Shown here: positions 6,069-11,647 of the stretch, piece after piece
Layout of the letters: each line of letters opens with the position of its first letter
How positions within the stretch are numbered: the stretch's first letter is position 1
Assembly (NCBI GenBank): GCA_007118445.1
Contig: SKRP01000215.1
Coordinates: forward strand, 1-11,647
DNA: 11,647 nucleotides
Origin: Natronohydrobacter sp.
GTDB taxonomy: Bacteria; Pseudomonadota; Alphaproteobacteria; Rhodobacterales; Rhodobacteraceae
Direction of reading: 5' to 3'
The notes under the pieces: model-generated
Told to the model about the DNA's origin: nothing
The model's database searches: none
What the model saw: only the letters and a program-made list of their open reading frames with translations
Translations under genes and position numbers: made by a program

Positions 6069-6356
6069 TCTGAAGAACTGAAATACACCAGCTGCAACAA
6101 ACACAGCGACGGCAAAAGCAACCAGCTGCAGGGTTGTGGGCATCCCGTCCAGCTTGCCCTTGATATATGACAGGTCGTTGCGCATCGATTTGACGTCAGA
6201 TTCTACCTCCGAGACGCTTTTTTCCAACCTTTCGAGCCGTCGTTCGAGCCCGTTGCCGCCATCGCCGCCGCCTTCTCCACTGCCACCTCGGTCAAGTGAC
6301 CTGCGGAAGTCCTCAACGGTGCGGTTCAGACCTGTAAGATCATGCAGCTTCGTCAT
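6066..6356 (-). CDS. Small tail-anchored coiled-coil membrane protein (hypothetical)
   Basis: This 96-residue protein is not recognised. Its layout is clear: a short charged N-terminus with FRRSLDRGG (18-25), a glycine-rich linker (about 24-36), a heptad-like region (about 37-71, LERRLERLEKSVSEVESDVK and on) predicted to form a coiled coil, and one hydrophobic C-terminal helix (about 75-93) ending in FQFFR. That is a tail-anchored topology with most of the protein probably in the cytoplasm. The layout resembles small phage XhlA-like proteins, but no sequence match can be claimed. The ATG at 6354-6356 overlaps the TGA of the upstream small gene (ATGA), with GGAG 8 nt before it, so the two are translationally coupled. 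The two genes together look like a self-contained cassette between a ZIP transporter and a protease. Confidence 0.75.
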   Translation of the reverse strand: MTKLHDLTGLNRTVEDFRRSLDRGGSGEGGGDGGNGLERRLERLEKSVSEVESDVKSMRNDLSYIKGKLDGMPTTLQLVAFAVAVFVAAGVFQFFR

Positions 6357-6580
6357 TTGAGATGCTCCGACGGATCAATTCCTATCAGAGAAAAAATCTC
6401 GGCCAGCATGTCTTTGACTTCCTGAAACTTCTTATCCTTGTCGTCCGCCTGCGGCATCACGCTCATTGTGCCAACCTGAAAGGTCAAAAGAGTGGATTGC
6501 AGCACAGCCATCCGCAAATCCCGGACCTGTTGCTCCAACTCATCTATTCGCAACTTGAGCTTATCAGGGTTGTCTTCCAT
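6353..6580 (-). CDS. Small coiled-coil protein (hypothetical), partner of the downstream membrane protein
   Basis: This 75-residue protein is not recognised. Residues 6-32 (DKLKLRIDELEQQVRDLRMA and on) have the heptad spacing of a coiled coil, and the C-terminal part (about 47-70) is charged then hydrophobic (KKFQEVKDMLAEIFSLIGI), likely another amphipathic helix. There is no signal peptide or membrane segment. The ATG at 6578-6580 is chosen because AGGA lies 6 nt upstream; an upstream in-frame TTG would add 18 residues without support and would overlap the predicted -35. The gene overlaps the next by 4 nt (ATGA). Since both proteins are dominated by coiled-coil sequence and are coupled, a physical interaction is a reasonable inference. 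This stretch appears less GC-rich than its neighbours. Confidence 0.72.
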   Translation of the reverse strand: MEDNPDKLKLRIDELEQQVRDLRMAVLQSTLLTFQVGTMSVMPQADDKDKKFQEVKDMLAEIFSLIGIDPSEHLK

Positions 6581-6606
6581 GGCCTTTCCTATCCGGTGCT
6601 CGCAGA

Positions 6607-6634
6607 ACTGTAACAGGTAATTGGAAGAAGACAA
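6607..6634 (-). promoter_or_regulatory. Candidate promoter of the coiled-coil cassette
   Basis: On the minus strand TTGTCT (6634-6629) and TACAGT (6612-6607) are 16 nt apart, each matching 4/6 of the sigma70 hexamers. The start would be about 20 nt before ATG 6580. A perfect TTGACA also occurs at 6656-6651, but no good -10 lies at the right distance from it. Confidence 0.4.
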
Positions 6635-6664
6635 TTAAGGTCGGGTGCATTGTCAACTGGATTA

Positions 6665-7405
6665 CTATCCCAGAACCAGCGTCAGCCCCATCATCACCGT
6701 GAAGGCCAGTGTCACCACCACGCCCAGCAGCGAATGATCGACCTCCGCCCCGGCCTCGGGCAGAAGTTCCGAAAAGATCATCCACAGCATTGCGCCTGCC
6801 GCCAGCCCCAGCCCCACCGGCAGCACCGGCGCGAACCACAGTACGAACAGAAAGGCCGGCACGGCCAGCAGGGGTTGCGGCAGCGACGACATGATCGCCC
6901 ACCAGCCTGCCTTGGCCACAGAGGCCCCGCGCGGCACCATGATCAGCGCAATGGCCAGCCCTTCGGGCACATTATGCAGCGCGATCGCGACAGTGATGAA
7001 ATTGCCCAGCTCAGACCCGCCACCATAGGCCACGCCGACGCCGATCCCTTCAGCGGCGGAATGGGCGGTCATCACCCCCATGATCAGCAGGATTTTCAGC
7101 GCATCCGCGCCTTTCGTATCGGCAATGCTGACATCCGAGCGCCCGTTCAGCCAGCGATGCGCGATCCAGATCCCGCCCAGCCCCAGCATCAGCCCCAGCA
7201 GCGTGCGGGTCTCGGAGATCTCGAACCCTTCGAGCACAAGCTGAAAGGTCGCGGCCAGCATCAGCCCTGCGGCCACTGCATTGCCGATGGCCAGCGCGCG
7301 CGGCGTGACATTGCGCATCGCCAGCAGCGGCAGCGCGCCAAGCCCTGTGGCGAGCGCCGTGATCGCCGCAGCAACAAAGACCAGAAGAACTGTCGGTTCA
7401 GACAT
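6665..7405 (-). CDS. ZIP family divalent metal transporter
   Basis: ZIP proteins carry Zn2+, Fe2+ or Mn2+ across the inner membrane into the cytoplasm. The 246-residue protein has about eight hydrophobic segments, as the family does. Metal-binding motifs are HSAAEGIGVG (H115, E119) in the fourth helix and HNVPEGLA (H144, N145, E148) in the fifth; a further acidic SELLPE segment (212-217) lies near the end. The cytoplasmic loop between the third and fourth helices (about 84-103) is short and lacks the long His-rich stretch of some ZIPs. ATG 7403-7405 has AGGTG a few bases upstream. A 19-bp palindrome matching the Irr iron control element sits 11-29 nt before the start, which points to iron-responsive control and to Fe or Mn as possible substrates; specificity cannot be read from sequence. 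The next downstream gene begins 84 nt away behind its own promoter. Confidence 0.93.
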   Translation of the reverse strand: MSEPTVLLVFVAAAITALATGLGALPLLAMRNVTPRALAIGNAVAAGLMLAATFQLVLEGFEISETRTLLGLMLGLGGIWIAHRWLNGRSDVSIADTKGADALKILLIMGVMTAHSAAEGIGVGVAYGGGSELGNFITVAIALHNVPEGLAIALIMVPRGASVAKAGWWAIMSSLPQPLLAVPAFLFVLWFAPVLPVGLGLAAGAMLWMIFSELLPEAGAEVDHSLLGVVVTLAFTVMMGLTLVLG

Positions 7406-7415
7406 GCGACACCTG

Positions 7416-7434
7416 ATTTAGAATAATTCTAAAT
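7416..7434. promoter_or_regulatory. Irr-type iron control element (ICE box)
   Basis: ATTTAGAATAATTCTAAAT is a 19-nt palindrome with perfect 9-nt arms around a single base. It contains TTTAGAA-N3-TTCTAAA, the ICE motif recognised by the haem-sensing Fur-family regulator Irr in alphaproteobacteria. It lies just upstream of the ZIP gene and overlaps its predicted -10. The regulator itself is not in this window, so Irr binding is inferred. Confidence 0.72.
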
Positions 7435-7458
7435 TATGCACTCTGCCGCAACTGTCAA
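7431..7458 (-). promoter_or_regulatory. Candidate promoter of the ZIP transporter gene
   Basis: A perfect TTGACA (-35, 7458-7453, minus strand) is followed after 16 nt by a poor -10, TAATTT (7436-7431), inside the upstream end of the ICE palindrome. Irr bound there would compete with RNA polymerase. The -10 is the weak part of this call. Confidence 0.45.
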
Positions 7459-7467
7459 GCCCGGTGC

Positions 7468-8193
7468 CTAGCCACGCCCGACAAAGCGCATGTCTGTGGC
7501 CATGATGGTGGAAAAAAGCACATTCGCATCCAGCGGCAGGGCGGCCATCTGCGCGATGCTCCGGGCGACATGGACCAGATCCATCATCGGCTCGGCATCC
7601 CCTTTGGCCGCTGCGGGCATGTTCATCAAAAGCTCGGTTGCCGCATTGCCGATATCGATCTGCCCCACAGCGATACGATGCCCGCGCCCGTCCAGCGCAG
7701 CGGATTTTGTCAGCCCGGTGATGGCATGTTTCGTCGCCGTATAGGGCGCGGAATTGGGCCGCGGCACCTGCGCCGAGATCGAGCCATTATTGATGATCCG
7801 CCCGCCTGCCGGGTCTTGCGCTTTCATCGTCCGAAACGCGGCCTGCAGGCAGTAGAACATGCCGTTCAGATTGACATCCACCACCTGCCGCCAGGTTTCG
7901 GGGGGCAGGTCTTCGAGCGGCAGGGCCGGCGGGAAGATACCGGCATTGTTGAAGAGCAGATCCACCCGGCCCCAGCGCGCGGTCACGGCACTGAACAGGC
8001 TGTCCACGGCTTGCGGATCGCTGACATCGGTGGGCACGACCAGCGTCTCGCCCACGGCCTGCGCGGCTGTGTCCCGCAGGGGCGCGTCGCGGCGTCCGGC
8101 CAAGGCCACGGCCCAACCCTGCGCGCTCAGTTCCAGAGCGACTGCGCGCCCGATACCGCTGCCCGCGCCGGTGATGATGGCGGTTTTCTGCAT
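7468..8193 (-). CDS. SDR family oxidoreductase
   Basis: This is a 241-residue classical short-chain dehydrogenase/reductase, a cytoplasmic NAD(P)-dependent enzyme. The cofactor motif TGAGSGIG is at 8-15 and NNAG at 82-85; AGRR (32-35) after the second strand suggests a preference for NADP. D56 (TDVSDP) fits adenine contact. The catalytic set is N110, S138 or S140, Y151 and K155 (YTATK). The usual PG motif after the active site is replaced by IDIGNAATEL (179-188). ATG 8191-8193 is chosen because the protein then starts right at the Rossmann fold and AGAGGG lies about 4 nt upstream; a longer in-frame start at 8223 adds 10 residues of doubtful value. It follows the UbiH-like gene by 64 nt on the same strand and may be co-transcribed. 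The substrate is unknown. Confidence 0.93.
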   Translation of the reverse strand: MQKTAIITGAGSGIGRAVALELSAQGWAVALAGRRDAPLRDTAAQAVGETLVVPTDVSDPQAVDSLFSAVTARWGRVDLLFNNAGIFPPALPLEDLPPETWRQVVDVNLNGMFYCLQAAFRTMKAQDPAGGRIINNGSISAQVPRPNSAPYTATKHAITGLTKSAALDGRGHRIAVGQIDIGNAATELLMNMPAAAKGDAEPMMDLVHVARSIAQMAALPLDANVLFSTIMATDMRFVGRG

Positions 8194-8198
8194 GATGC

Positions 8199-8256
8199 CC
8201 TCTTGCAAACTGATCCCGCGCAAGACTGCGCCGGTTCAGCCCACAAGCGCAAGAGG
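8199..8256 (-). promoter_or_regulatory. Inverted repeat that could pair with the SDR ribosome binding site
   Basis: On the minus strand CCTCTTGC (8256-8249) just before the SDR gene and its exact reverse complement GCAAGAGG (8206-8199) enclose 42 nt. The second arm includes the AGAGG ribosome binding site of the SDR gene; the first begins one base after the stop codon of the UbiH-like gene. Pairing in the mRNA would hide the ribosome binding site unless ribosomes finishing the upstream gene disrupt it. Confidence 0.35.
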
Positions 8257-8257
8257 C

Positions 8258-9448
8258 TCAGCGTATCCCGATCCCCATCTGCATCAGCGCACGCCGCACA
8301 GGGGCTGCAGAATACATCGCATCCAGCATCCGCGCCCGCGCATCGCGCAGGGGCTGCGCATGAAGCATCGAGGCGCGGTTCAGAAGCCCCACCCCGGCCA
8401 CACGCAGCGCCACATCCGGGTAGCGCTTGCGCTGATAGGCGGCGAGCATCGGCTGCGTGCCCAGAGTGTCAGGCGTGGCCAGATCGACCAGCGCGGACAG
8501 ATCGGCCAGCGACATGTTCAGCCCCTGAGCGCCGATGGGCGGGACCACATGCGCGGCTTCGGCCATCAGGGCCGTGCGTTCGCCATAAAATCGCTCGGCA
8601 ATCTGGCTGATGATCGGCCAGACGGTCAGGCGCGAAGCCAGTTTCAACGGCCCGAACAGACCGCAGGAGCGGGTGTTCATCTCGGCCTCGAAATCGGCAG
8701 GGGAGAGGGCGCGCAGCCGCGCGACCTCGGGGCCGGTTTCCATCCAGACGATGGCCGAACAGGGCTGGCCGTCGCGGTCGGGCAGCGGGACGAAGGTAAA
8801 GGGGCCGCCCGAGCGGTGGATCTCGGTCGAGACATTTTCATGCGGGACCGGGTGTGTGACCGCAAAGGCCAGCGCTTTCTGCCCGAACCGTGTCGTGCGC
8901 ACGCCAATGCCCAGCGCCTGCCGCATCGGCGAATTGCGCCCGTCGGCGGCGATCAGCAGCTGCGCTTCGACTGTCGTGCCATCGGACAGGCCGATCAGCG
9001 CTGCCGTTTCGCGGGTGGTCAGGCGGGTTGTGGCGATGCCGGGGCGAAAACTCACATCCGGCAACTCGGCCAGCCGCGCCGCGATTTCGCGCCGCAGCAG
9101 CCAGTTGGGCAGGTTCCAGCCAAAGGGCTGGTCCGAGATGTCCGAGGCGTTGAAATCATGGCTGACGCGCGGTTCCGGCACTTCGCCACCTGCATCGACA
9201 ATGCGCATGACCTGCAAGGGCATGGCATGGGCGGTGAAACGCTCCCACAGTCCTGCCTGTTCCAGCACCTTGACCGATGGGTGCAGAAAGGCGGTGCTGC
9301 GCAGGTCCGAGCCGGGATCGGCCTCGGCAATCACCGGCGGGGCAGGGTCGACGCAAAGCGTGCGGTAGCCTGCACTGCCAAAGGCGGCGGCTGCGGTCAT
9401 GCCCGCAATGCCCCCGCCCGAAATCACGATATCGAATTGCTCACGCAT
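8258..9448 (-). CDS. UbiH/UbiF-family FAD-dependent hydroxylase (probable ubiquinone biosynthesis)
   Basis: This 396-residue flavoprotein monooxygenase belongs to the UbiH/UbiF/Coq6 group, which hydroxylates the aromatic ring of ubiquinone precursors at the membrane using FAD, NAD(P)H and O2. The dinucleotide-binding motif is SGGGIAG (G11, G13, G16). DLRSTAFLHPS (48-58) matches the family arginine region, the DG motif is IAADGRNSPMR (166-176), and the third FAD motif is AEAAHVVPPIGAQGLNMSLAD (296 onward). In that last motif the usual GD is replaced by AE. The C-terminal part, with AYQRKRYPDV, is as expected. The ATG at 9446-9448 places the FAD motif at the usual distance. It sits between a small membrane protein gene and an SDR gene, neither a known ubi gene. 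Which ring position it hydroxylates cannot be told. Confidence 0.88.
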   Translation of the reverse strand: MREQFDIVISGGGIAGMTAAAAFGSAGYRTLCVDPAPPVIAEADPGSDLRSTAFLHPSVKVLEQAGLWERFTAHAMPLQVMRIVDAGGEVPEPRVSHDFNASDISDQPFGWNLPNWLLRREIAARLAELPDVSFRPGIATTRLTTRETAALIGLSDGTTVEAQLLIAADGRNSPMRQALGIGVRTTRFGQKALAFAVTHPVPHENVSTEIHRSGGPFTFVPLPDRDGQPCSAIVWMETGPEVARLRALSPADFEAEMNTRSCGLFGPLKLASRLTVWPIISQIAERFYGERTALMAEAAHVVPPIGAQGLNMSLADLSALVDLATPDTLGTQPMLAAYQRKRYPDVALRVAGVGLLNRASMLHAQPLRDARARMLDAMYSAAPVRRALMQMGIGIR

Positions 9449-9466
9449 GGTTGGACTGCCTCTGAT

Positions 9467-9520
9467 CTGACGCCCATGATCATAGCGTCAGCCAGAGCGC
9501 GTGCAATGCGGCACGCTGGC
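9467..9520 (-). terminator. Tandem hairpins after the small membrane protein gene
   Basis: CTGACGC (9467-9473) and GCGTCAG (9485-9491) form a perfect 7-bp stem around a self-complementary ATGATCAT. Next to it, GCCAG/CTGGC (9491-9495 with 9516-9520) and CGTGC/GCACG (9500-9504 with 9511-9515) form a bulged stem ending exactly at the stop codon of the gene at 9521. No T-tract follows. They may terminate or attenuate transcription into the hydroxylase gene. Confidence 0.4.
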
Positions 9521-9751
9521 CTAGCCTCTGACCACCAGCAGCAGCACCACCAGCATCCCGATGGCAGCAGGCACCATCACTGTGACCAGCCCGGCCAGCC
9601 CCCAGAATTTGGCCGCGATCACCACGATATTCAGGAAAACCAGAATCGCAGCCCAGATCGGCCAGGGCTCGTCCGAGTTCCGCCAGCTGCGGCGGGTTGG
9701 CGCTTCGGTAGTGGTCTGCGTGTCGCTGTTGCTGTCGAATGTCGCGGTCAT
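9521..9751 (-). CDS. Small two-helix membrane protein (hypothetical)
   Basis: This 76-residue protein is not recognised. The first 30 residues are polar and Ser/Thr-rich (MTATFDSNSDTQTTTEAPTR and on), then two hydrophobic segments follow (about 31-48 and 53-73) with a short KFWG turn between them, ending RG. It is therefore a small inner-membrane hairpin protein with a polar N-terminal tail. ATG 9749-9751 has AGGAG 9 nt upstream, a good ribosome binding site. The gene lies 72 nt upstream of the UbiH-like hydroxylase on the same strand, but two hairpins separate them. The region 5' of it carries an element also seen upstream of the 52-residue gene at 3110-3268. A membrane role linked to quinone or lipid metabolism would be speculation. 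Confidence 0.78.
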   Translation of the reverse strand: MTATFDSNSDTQTTTEAPTRRSWRNSDEPWPIWAAILVFLNIVVIAAKFWGLAGLVTVMVPAAIGMLVVLLLVVRG

Positions 9752-9782
9752 GGGGCTGGTCTCCTGTCAAAACATCTGCGGC

Positions 9783-9820
9783 GGATATAGGAAATGCTGC
9801 GCTGCGGCGCAGCACGACCG
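9783..9820 (-). promoter_or_regulatory. TGC-rich promoter-like element B / possible hairpin terminator
   Basis: On the minus strand CGGTCG (9820-9815), GCAGCGCAGC (9805-9796) and CCTATATCC (9791-9783) match element A (3303-3334) block by block, here ending 40 nt before ATG 9751. CTGC-N3-GCAG occurs at 9802-9812. The same bases form an 8-bp hairpin, TGCTGCGC (9795-9802) with GCGCAGCA (9807-9814), loop TGCG, followed by TTTCC on the minus strand, so it could instead terminate the nucleotidase gene ending at 9852. Confidence 0.45.
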
Positions 9821-9851
9821 AATGTCGCGCGGCAGAAGCGCGCAGGACGGG

Positions 9852-10508
9852 TCAGGACAGGTTGGGCAGGATCGCGGCCAGAAAGCCGCTCAGATCGCGC
9901 GTATGGTGGTGGATATGCTGCGCGGCCAGCGGTTCTGGCGTGACCAGCACAGTGCGCATCCCCAGATCATGCGGGACGGCCAGATTGCGCGGGTCATCCT
10001 CGAACATGGCCGCGCGGTCTGGCTGCAACCCGTCGCGGGCGAAGACGCGGGCAAAGGCATCGGCTTCCGGCTTGGGGCGGTAGCCTGCATCCTCGACGCC
10101 GTAGACCGCATCGAAGACCCCGCTCAGCCCGCGCGCCTCCAGCACCCGGCGGGCATAGGGGGCCGAGCCATTGGTGTAGACGATCCTGCGCCCTGGCAGA
10201 TCAGAAATCCGCGCGCGCAGTTCCGGGTCCGGGCTGAGCACCGAGAAATCGATATCATGCACATCGACCAGATAGGGGTCGGGGTCGAGATCATGCAACG
10301 CCATCAGCCCGGCCAGCGTGGTGCCGTATTCGGCCCAGTAGAGCTTGCGCAAACGCCCCGCTTCGCGCGCATCAACCTTGAGCTGCGCGCTCACATAGGC
10401 AACCATACGTGCCTCGATCTGGTCGAAAAGCCGCGTCTCGGGCGGGTAGAGCGTGTTGTCGAGGTCAAAGACCCATGCGGTGCGGTCGCGAAAGAATTCT
10501 GCTGGCAT
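9852..10508 (-). CDS. HAD family pyrimidine 5'-nucleotidase
   Basis: This 218-residue haloacid dehalogenase-superfamily phosphatase resembles the pyrimidine 5'-nucleotidase group (yeast Sdt1/Phm8-like), which removes phosphate from pyrimidine nucleotides. Motif I is FDLDNTLYP with D15 as nucleophile and D17 as acid/base; motif II is YTNGS (T112, N113); motif III is the lysine in YRPKP (K146); motif IV is FEDDPRN with D171 and D172. The cap domain lies between about 22 and 95. The ATG at 10506-10508 gives the usual short N-terminus but has no strong ribosome binding site. It is divergent from the GntR/FCD regulator, with 100 nt between the two start codons. No partner of pyrimidine metabolism is nearby. 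The HAD assignment is secure; substrate choice is from family resemblance. Confidence 0.9.
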   Translation of the reverse strand: MPAEFFRDRTAWVFDLDNTLYPPETRLFDQIEARMVAYVSAQLKVDAREAGRLRKLYWAEYGTTLAGLMALHDLDPDPYLVDVHDIDFSVLSPDPELRARISDLPGRRIVYTNGSAPYARRVLEARGLSGVFDAVYGVEDAGYRPKPEADAFARVFARDGLQPDRAAMFEDDPRNLAVPHDLGMRTVLVTPEPLAAQHIHHHTRDLSGFLAAILPNLS

Positions 10509-10562
10509 GAGAAGCGGTGTAGCGCAGTGGGCGCGCGTTGCAAGCGGTCAGGGCTTGCCATC

Positions 10563-10581
10563 CCCGGCAAACCGGGCTTTT
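10563..10581 (+). promoter_or_regulatory. Small hairpin with T-run in the gntR upstream region
   Basis: CCCGG, a CAAA loop and CCGGG (10563-10576) are followed by CTTTT (10577-10581), like a short terminator or attenuator reading toward the GntR gene. The overlapping TTGCC/GGCAA arms (10555-10559, 10566-10570) form an alternative structure. A GTATAC core at 10593-10598, found in many FCD-type GntR operators, lies just downstream. All are weak signals. Confidence 0.25.
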
Positions 10582-10608
10582 GTGTGCGCAAGTATACGCG
10601 AGACCCTG

Positions 10609-11262
10609 ATGACCGAGATCAAACCCGTGAAAGACGCCTATACGCTGATCCTTGAAGCGATCGATATGGGCATCTACAAACCCGGCGACCGGCTGGTGGA
10701 ATCGGAACTGGCCGAGCGGTTCGGCATGTCGCGCACGCCCATTCGCGAAGCGCTGCAACGGCTTGAGACGCAATCGCTGCTGACACGGGACGGGCGGTCG
10801 CTGATCGTGGCCTCGCTTGATCACAACCAGCTGGCCGAACTGTATATGGTGCGTTCGGAACTTGAAGGGCTGGCCGCCCGGCTGGCCGCACGCCATGCCA
10901 CCGCCGAGGAAATCCGCCTGCTGCGCGCCATGGTCGAGGAGGACCGCAAGCTGATCGACGATCCGCAGGCGCTGAGCCGGGCCAATAAACGGTTTCACAA
11001 GCAGATCCATCTGGCCTCGCATAACCGCTATCTGGTGCAGCAGCTTGATCTGGTGCATCGCTCGATGGCGCTGCTGGCCACCACGTCGATTTCCTTTGCC
11101 GGGCGCGGGCAGCAGACCATCGAGGAACATCACCGCATTGTCGAGGCGATTGCCGCAGGCGATGGCGACCGCGCCTATGAAGCGCTGCGCGCGCATATCT
11201 CGCTGGCCTTCGAGACGCGGCTGCGGCAGGATTCCATGTCGATGGAGCGCTATTCGATCTGA
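10609..11262 (+). CDS. GntR family transcriptional regulator, FCD subfamily
   Basis: This is a 217-residue DNA-binding regulator with an N-terminal winged helix-turn-helix (about 8-72; GIYKPGDRLVESELAERFGM, then SRTPIREALQRLE) and a C-terminal all-helical FCD effector domain (about 75-205). The FCD metal or ligand positions are visible: N126 and H130 (NKRFH), H174 (EEHHRI) and H196 (LRAHI); N126 replaces the more common Asp. Regulators of this type usually sense organic acids such as lactate, gluconate or citrate, but the ligand cannot be inferred. The ATG at 10609 is chosen because the next residues lead straight into the winged helix; longer in-frame starts run into the divergent nucleotidase gene. 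It lies next to that gene and converges on alanine racemase, neither of which suggests a target. Confidence 0.93.
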   Translation: MTEIKPVKDAYTLILEAIDMGIYKPGDRLVESELAERFGMSRTPIREALQRLETQSLLTRDGRSLIVASLDHNQLAELYMVRSELEGLAARLAARHATAEEIRLLRAMVEEDRKLIDDPQALSRANKRFHKQIHLASHNRYLVQQLDLVHRSMALLATTSISFAGRGQQTIEEHHRIVEAIAAGDGDRAYEALRAHISLAFETRLRQDSMSMERYSI

Positions 11263-11284
11263 CGCGAAGGCGGGCCGTCGCGGC

Positions 11285-11647
11285 TCAGAGATACTGCCGC
11301 GCGTAGCGATGGCCCAGCCCGGTCAGGATTTCATAGCCGATCGTGTCGATCAGATCGGCCACTGTGTCGATGCCCTGATGCGGTCCCAGCAGATCCAGCG
11401 TTTCCGGGTCATCCGGCAGATCGCTCACATCAATGGTCAGCAGATCCATCGACACCCGGCCCACCAGCGGGCAGGGGATGTCACCGGCCCAGAGCGTGGC
11501 CTTGCCCGACAGCGCGCGCTGGATGCCATCGGCATAGCCTGCCGAAATCGTCGCCAGCCGCATGTCGCGCGGGGCCGTGAAGCTGTTGCCATAGCCCACA
11601 GTCTCGCCCGCCATCACGTCGCGGGTCTGGATCACCGGGATCGACAG
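11285..11647 (-). CDS. alr: Alanine racemase (3' part, truncated by window edge)
   Basis: Alanine racemase is the PLP enzyme that interconverts L- and D-alanine in the cytoplasm for peptidoglycan synthesis. Only the last 120 residues are present, with the frame open to the window end, so the PLP-lysine half is missing. The piece covers the C-terminal beta domain: RDVMAGETVGYGNSF, then ISAGYADGIQRAL with the tyrosine that acts as the second catalytic base, then GRVSMDLLTIDVSDL, and the ending YEILTGLGHRYARQYL, all typical of Alr. The TGA stop is at 11285-11287. It converges on the GntR gene with 22 nt between the two stops; a short CGCGA/TCGCG repeat there (11263-11282) is too weak to call a terminator. 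Confidence 0.95.
   Translation of the reverse strand: MSIPVIQTRDVMAGETVGYGNSFTAPRDMRLATISAGYADGIQRALSGKATLWAGDIPCPLVGRVSMDLLTIDVSDLPDDPETLDLLGPHQGIDTVADLIDTIGYEILTGLGHRYARQYL

Noticed and set aside
7859..9790. A 643-codon open frame on the plus strand across the SDR, hydroxylase and small membrane protein genes.
   Set aside because: It lies antisense to three well-supported genes, its translation is rich in Arg, Gln, His and Pro with no recognisable motif, and it is the kind of frame that high-GC third-position bias creates opposite real genes.
10453..10608. A 52-residue N-terminal extension of the GntR regulator.
   Set aside because: It would run through the divergent intergenic region and into the nucleotidase gene, and GntR proteins of this type start close to the winged helix.
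11263..11284. A terminator between the GntR and alanine racemase genes.
   Set aside because: The 5-bp CGCGA/TCGCG arms around 10 nt are expected by chance at this GC content, and there is no T-tract.

Overview
The window looks like a housekeeping chromosomal segment of a high-GC alphaproteobacterium of the Rhodobacteraceae (Rhodobacter/Paracoccus/Roseobacter type). The clpP-clpX order, an Entner-Doudoroff edd gene, an alphaproteobacterial UbiH/UbiF-family hydroxylase, an apparent Irr-type iron box and a CceR-like operator all fit this. No mobile element, CRISPR array, rRNA or tRNA was seen.

Layout. On the minus strand, the 5' part of clpX (1-395, cut by the window edge) follows complete clpP (548-1171), the two halves of the ClpXP protease. 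Next on the minus strand come a PIN-domain protein (1297-1836) and an RlmI-like rRNA methyltransferase (1833-3026), joined by a 4-nt ATGA overlap. Upstream of them is a short 52-residue gene (3110-3268), separated from the methyltransferase by a perfect 15-bp hairpin. The region 3269-3476 is a divergent control region. On its right is edd (3477-5282, plus strand), with a good promoter whose spacer holds a perfect LacI-type palindrome.

edd converges on an M48 metalloprotease (5310-6002, minus) across a shared hairpin. The M48 gene appears to have an RpoH (heat-shock) promoter so close to the ATG that its mRNA would be nearly leaderless. Upstream are two overlapping small genes for coiled-coil proteins (6353-6580 and 6066-6356), a ZIP metal transporter (6665-7405) with an Irr-box-like palindrome, a short-chain dehydrogenase (7468-8193), a UbiH/UbiF-family flavin hydroxylase (8258-9448) and a small two-helix membrane protein (9521-9751). 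All of these are on the minus strand.

The right end holds a HAD pyrimidine 5'-nucleotidase (9852-10508, minus), a divergent GntR/FCD regulator (10609-11262, plus) and the C-terminal part of alanine racemase (11285 to the window end, minus).

The genes do not form one pathway. Most of the interest is in the intergenic signals: a predicted carbon-flux operator, an iron box, a heat-shock promoter, a duplicated promoter-like element shared by two unrelated small genes, a possible RBS-sequestering repeat, and the two-gene coiled-coil cassette. I did not find a clear new biological system. All homology statements rest on recognising motifs by eye, with no database search.
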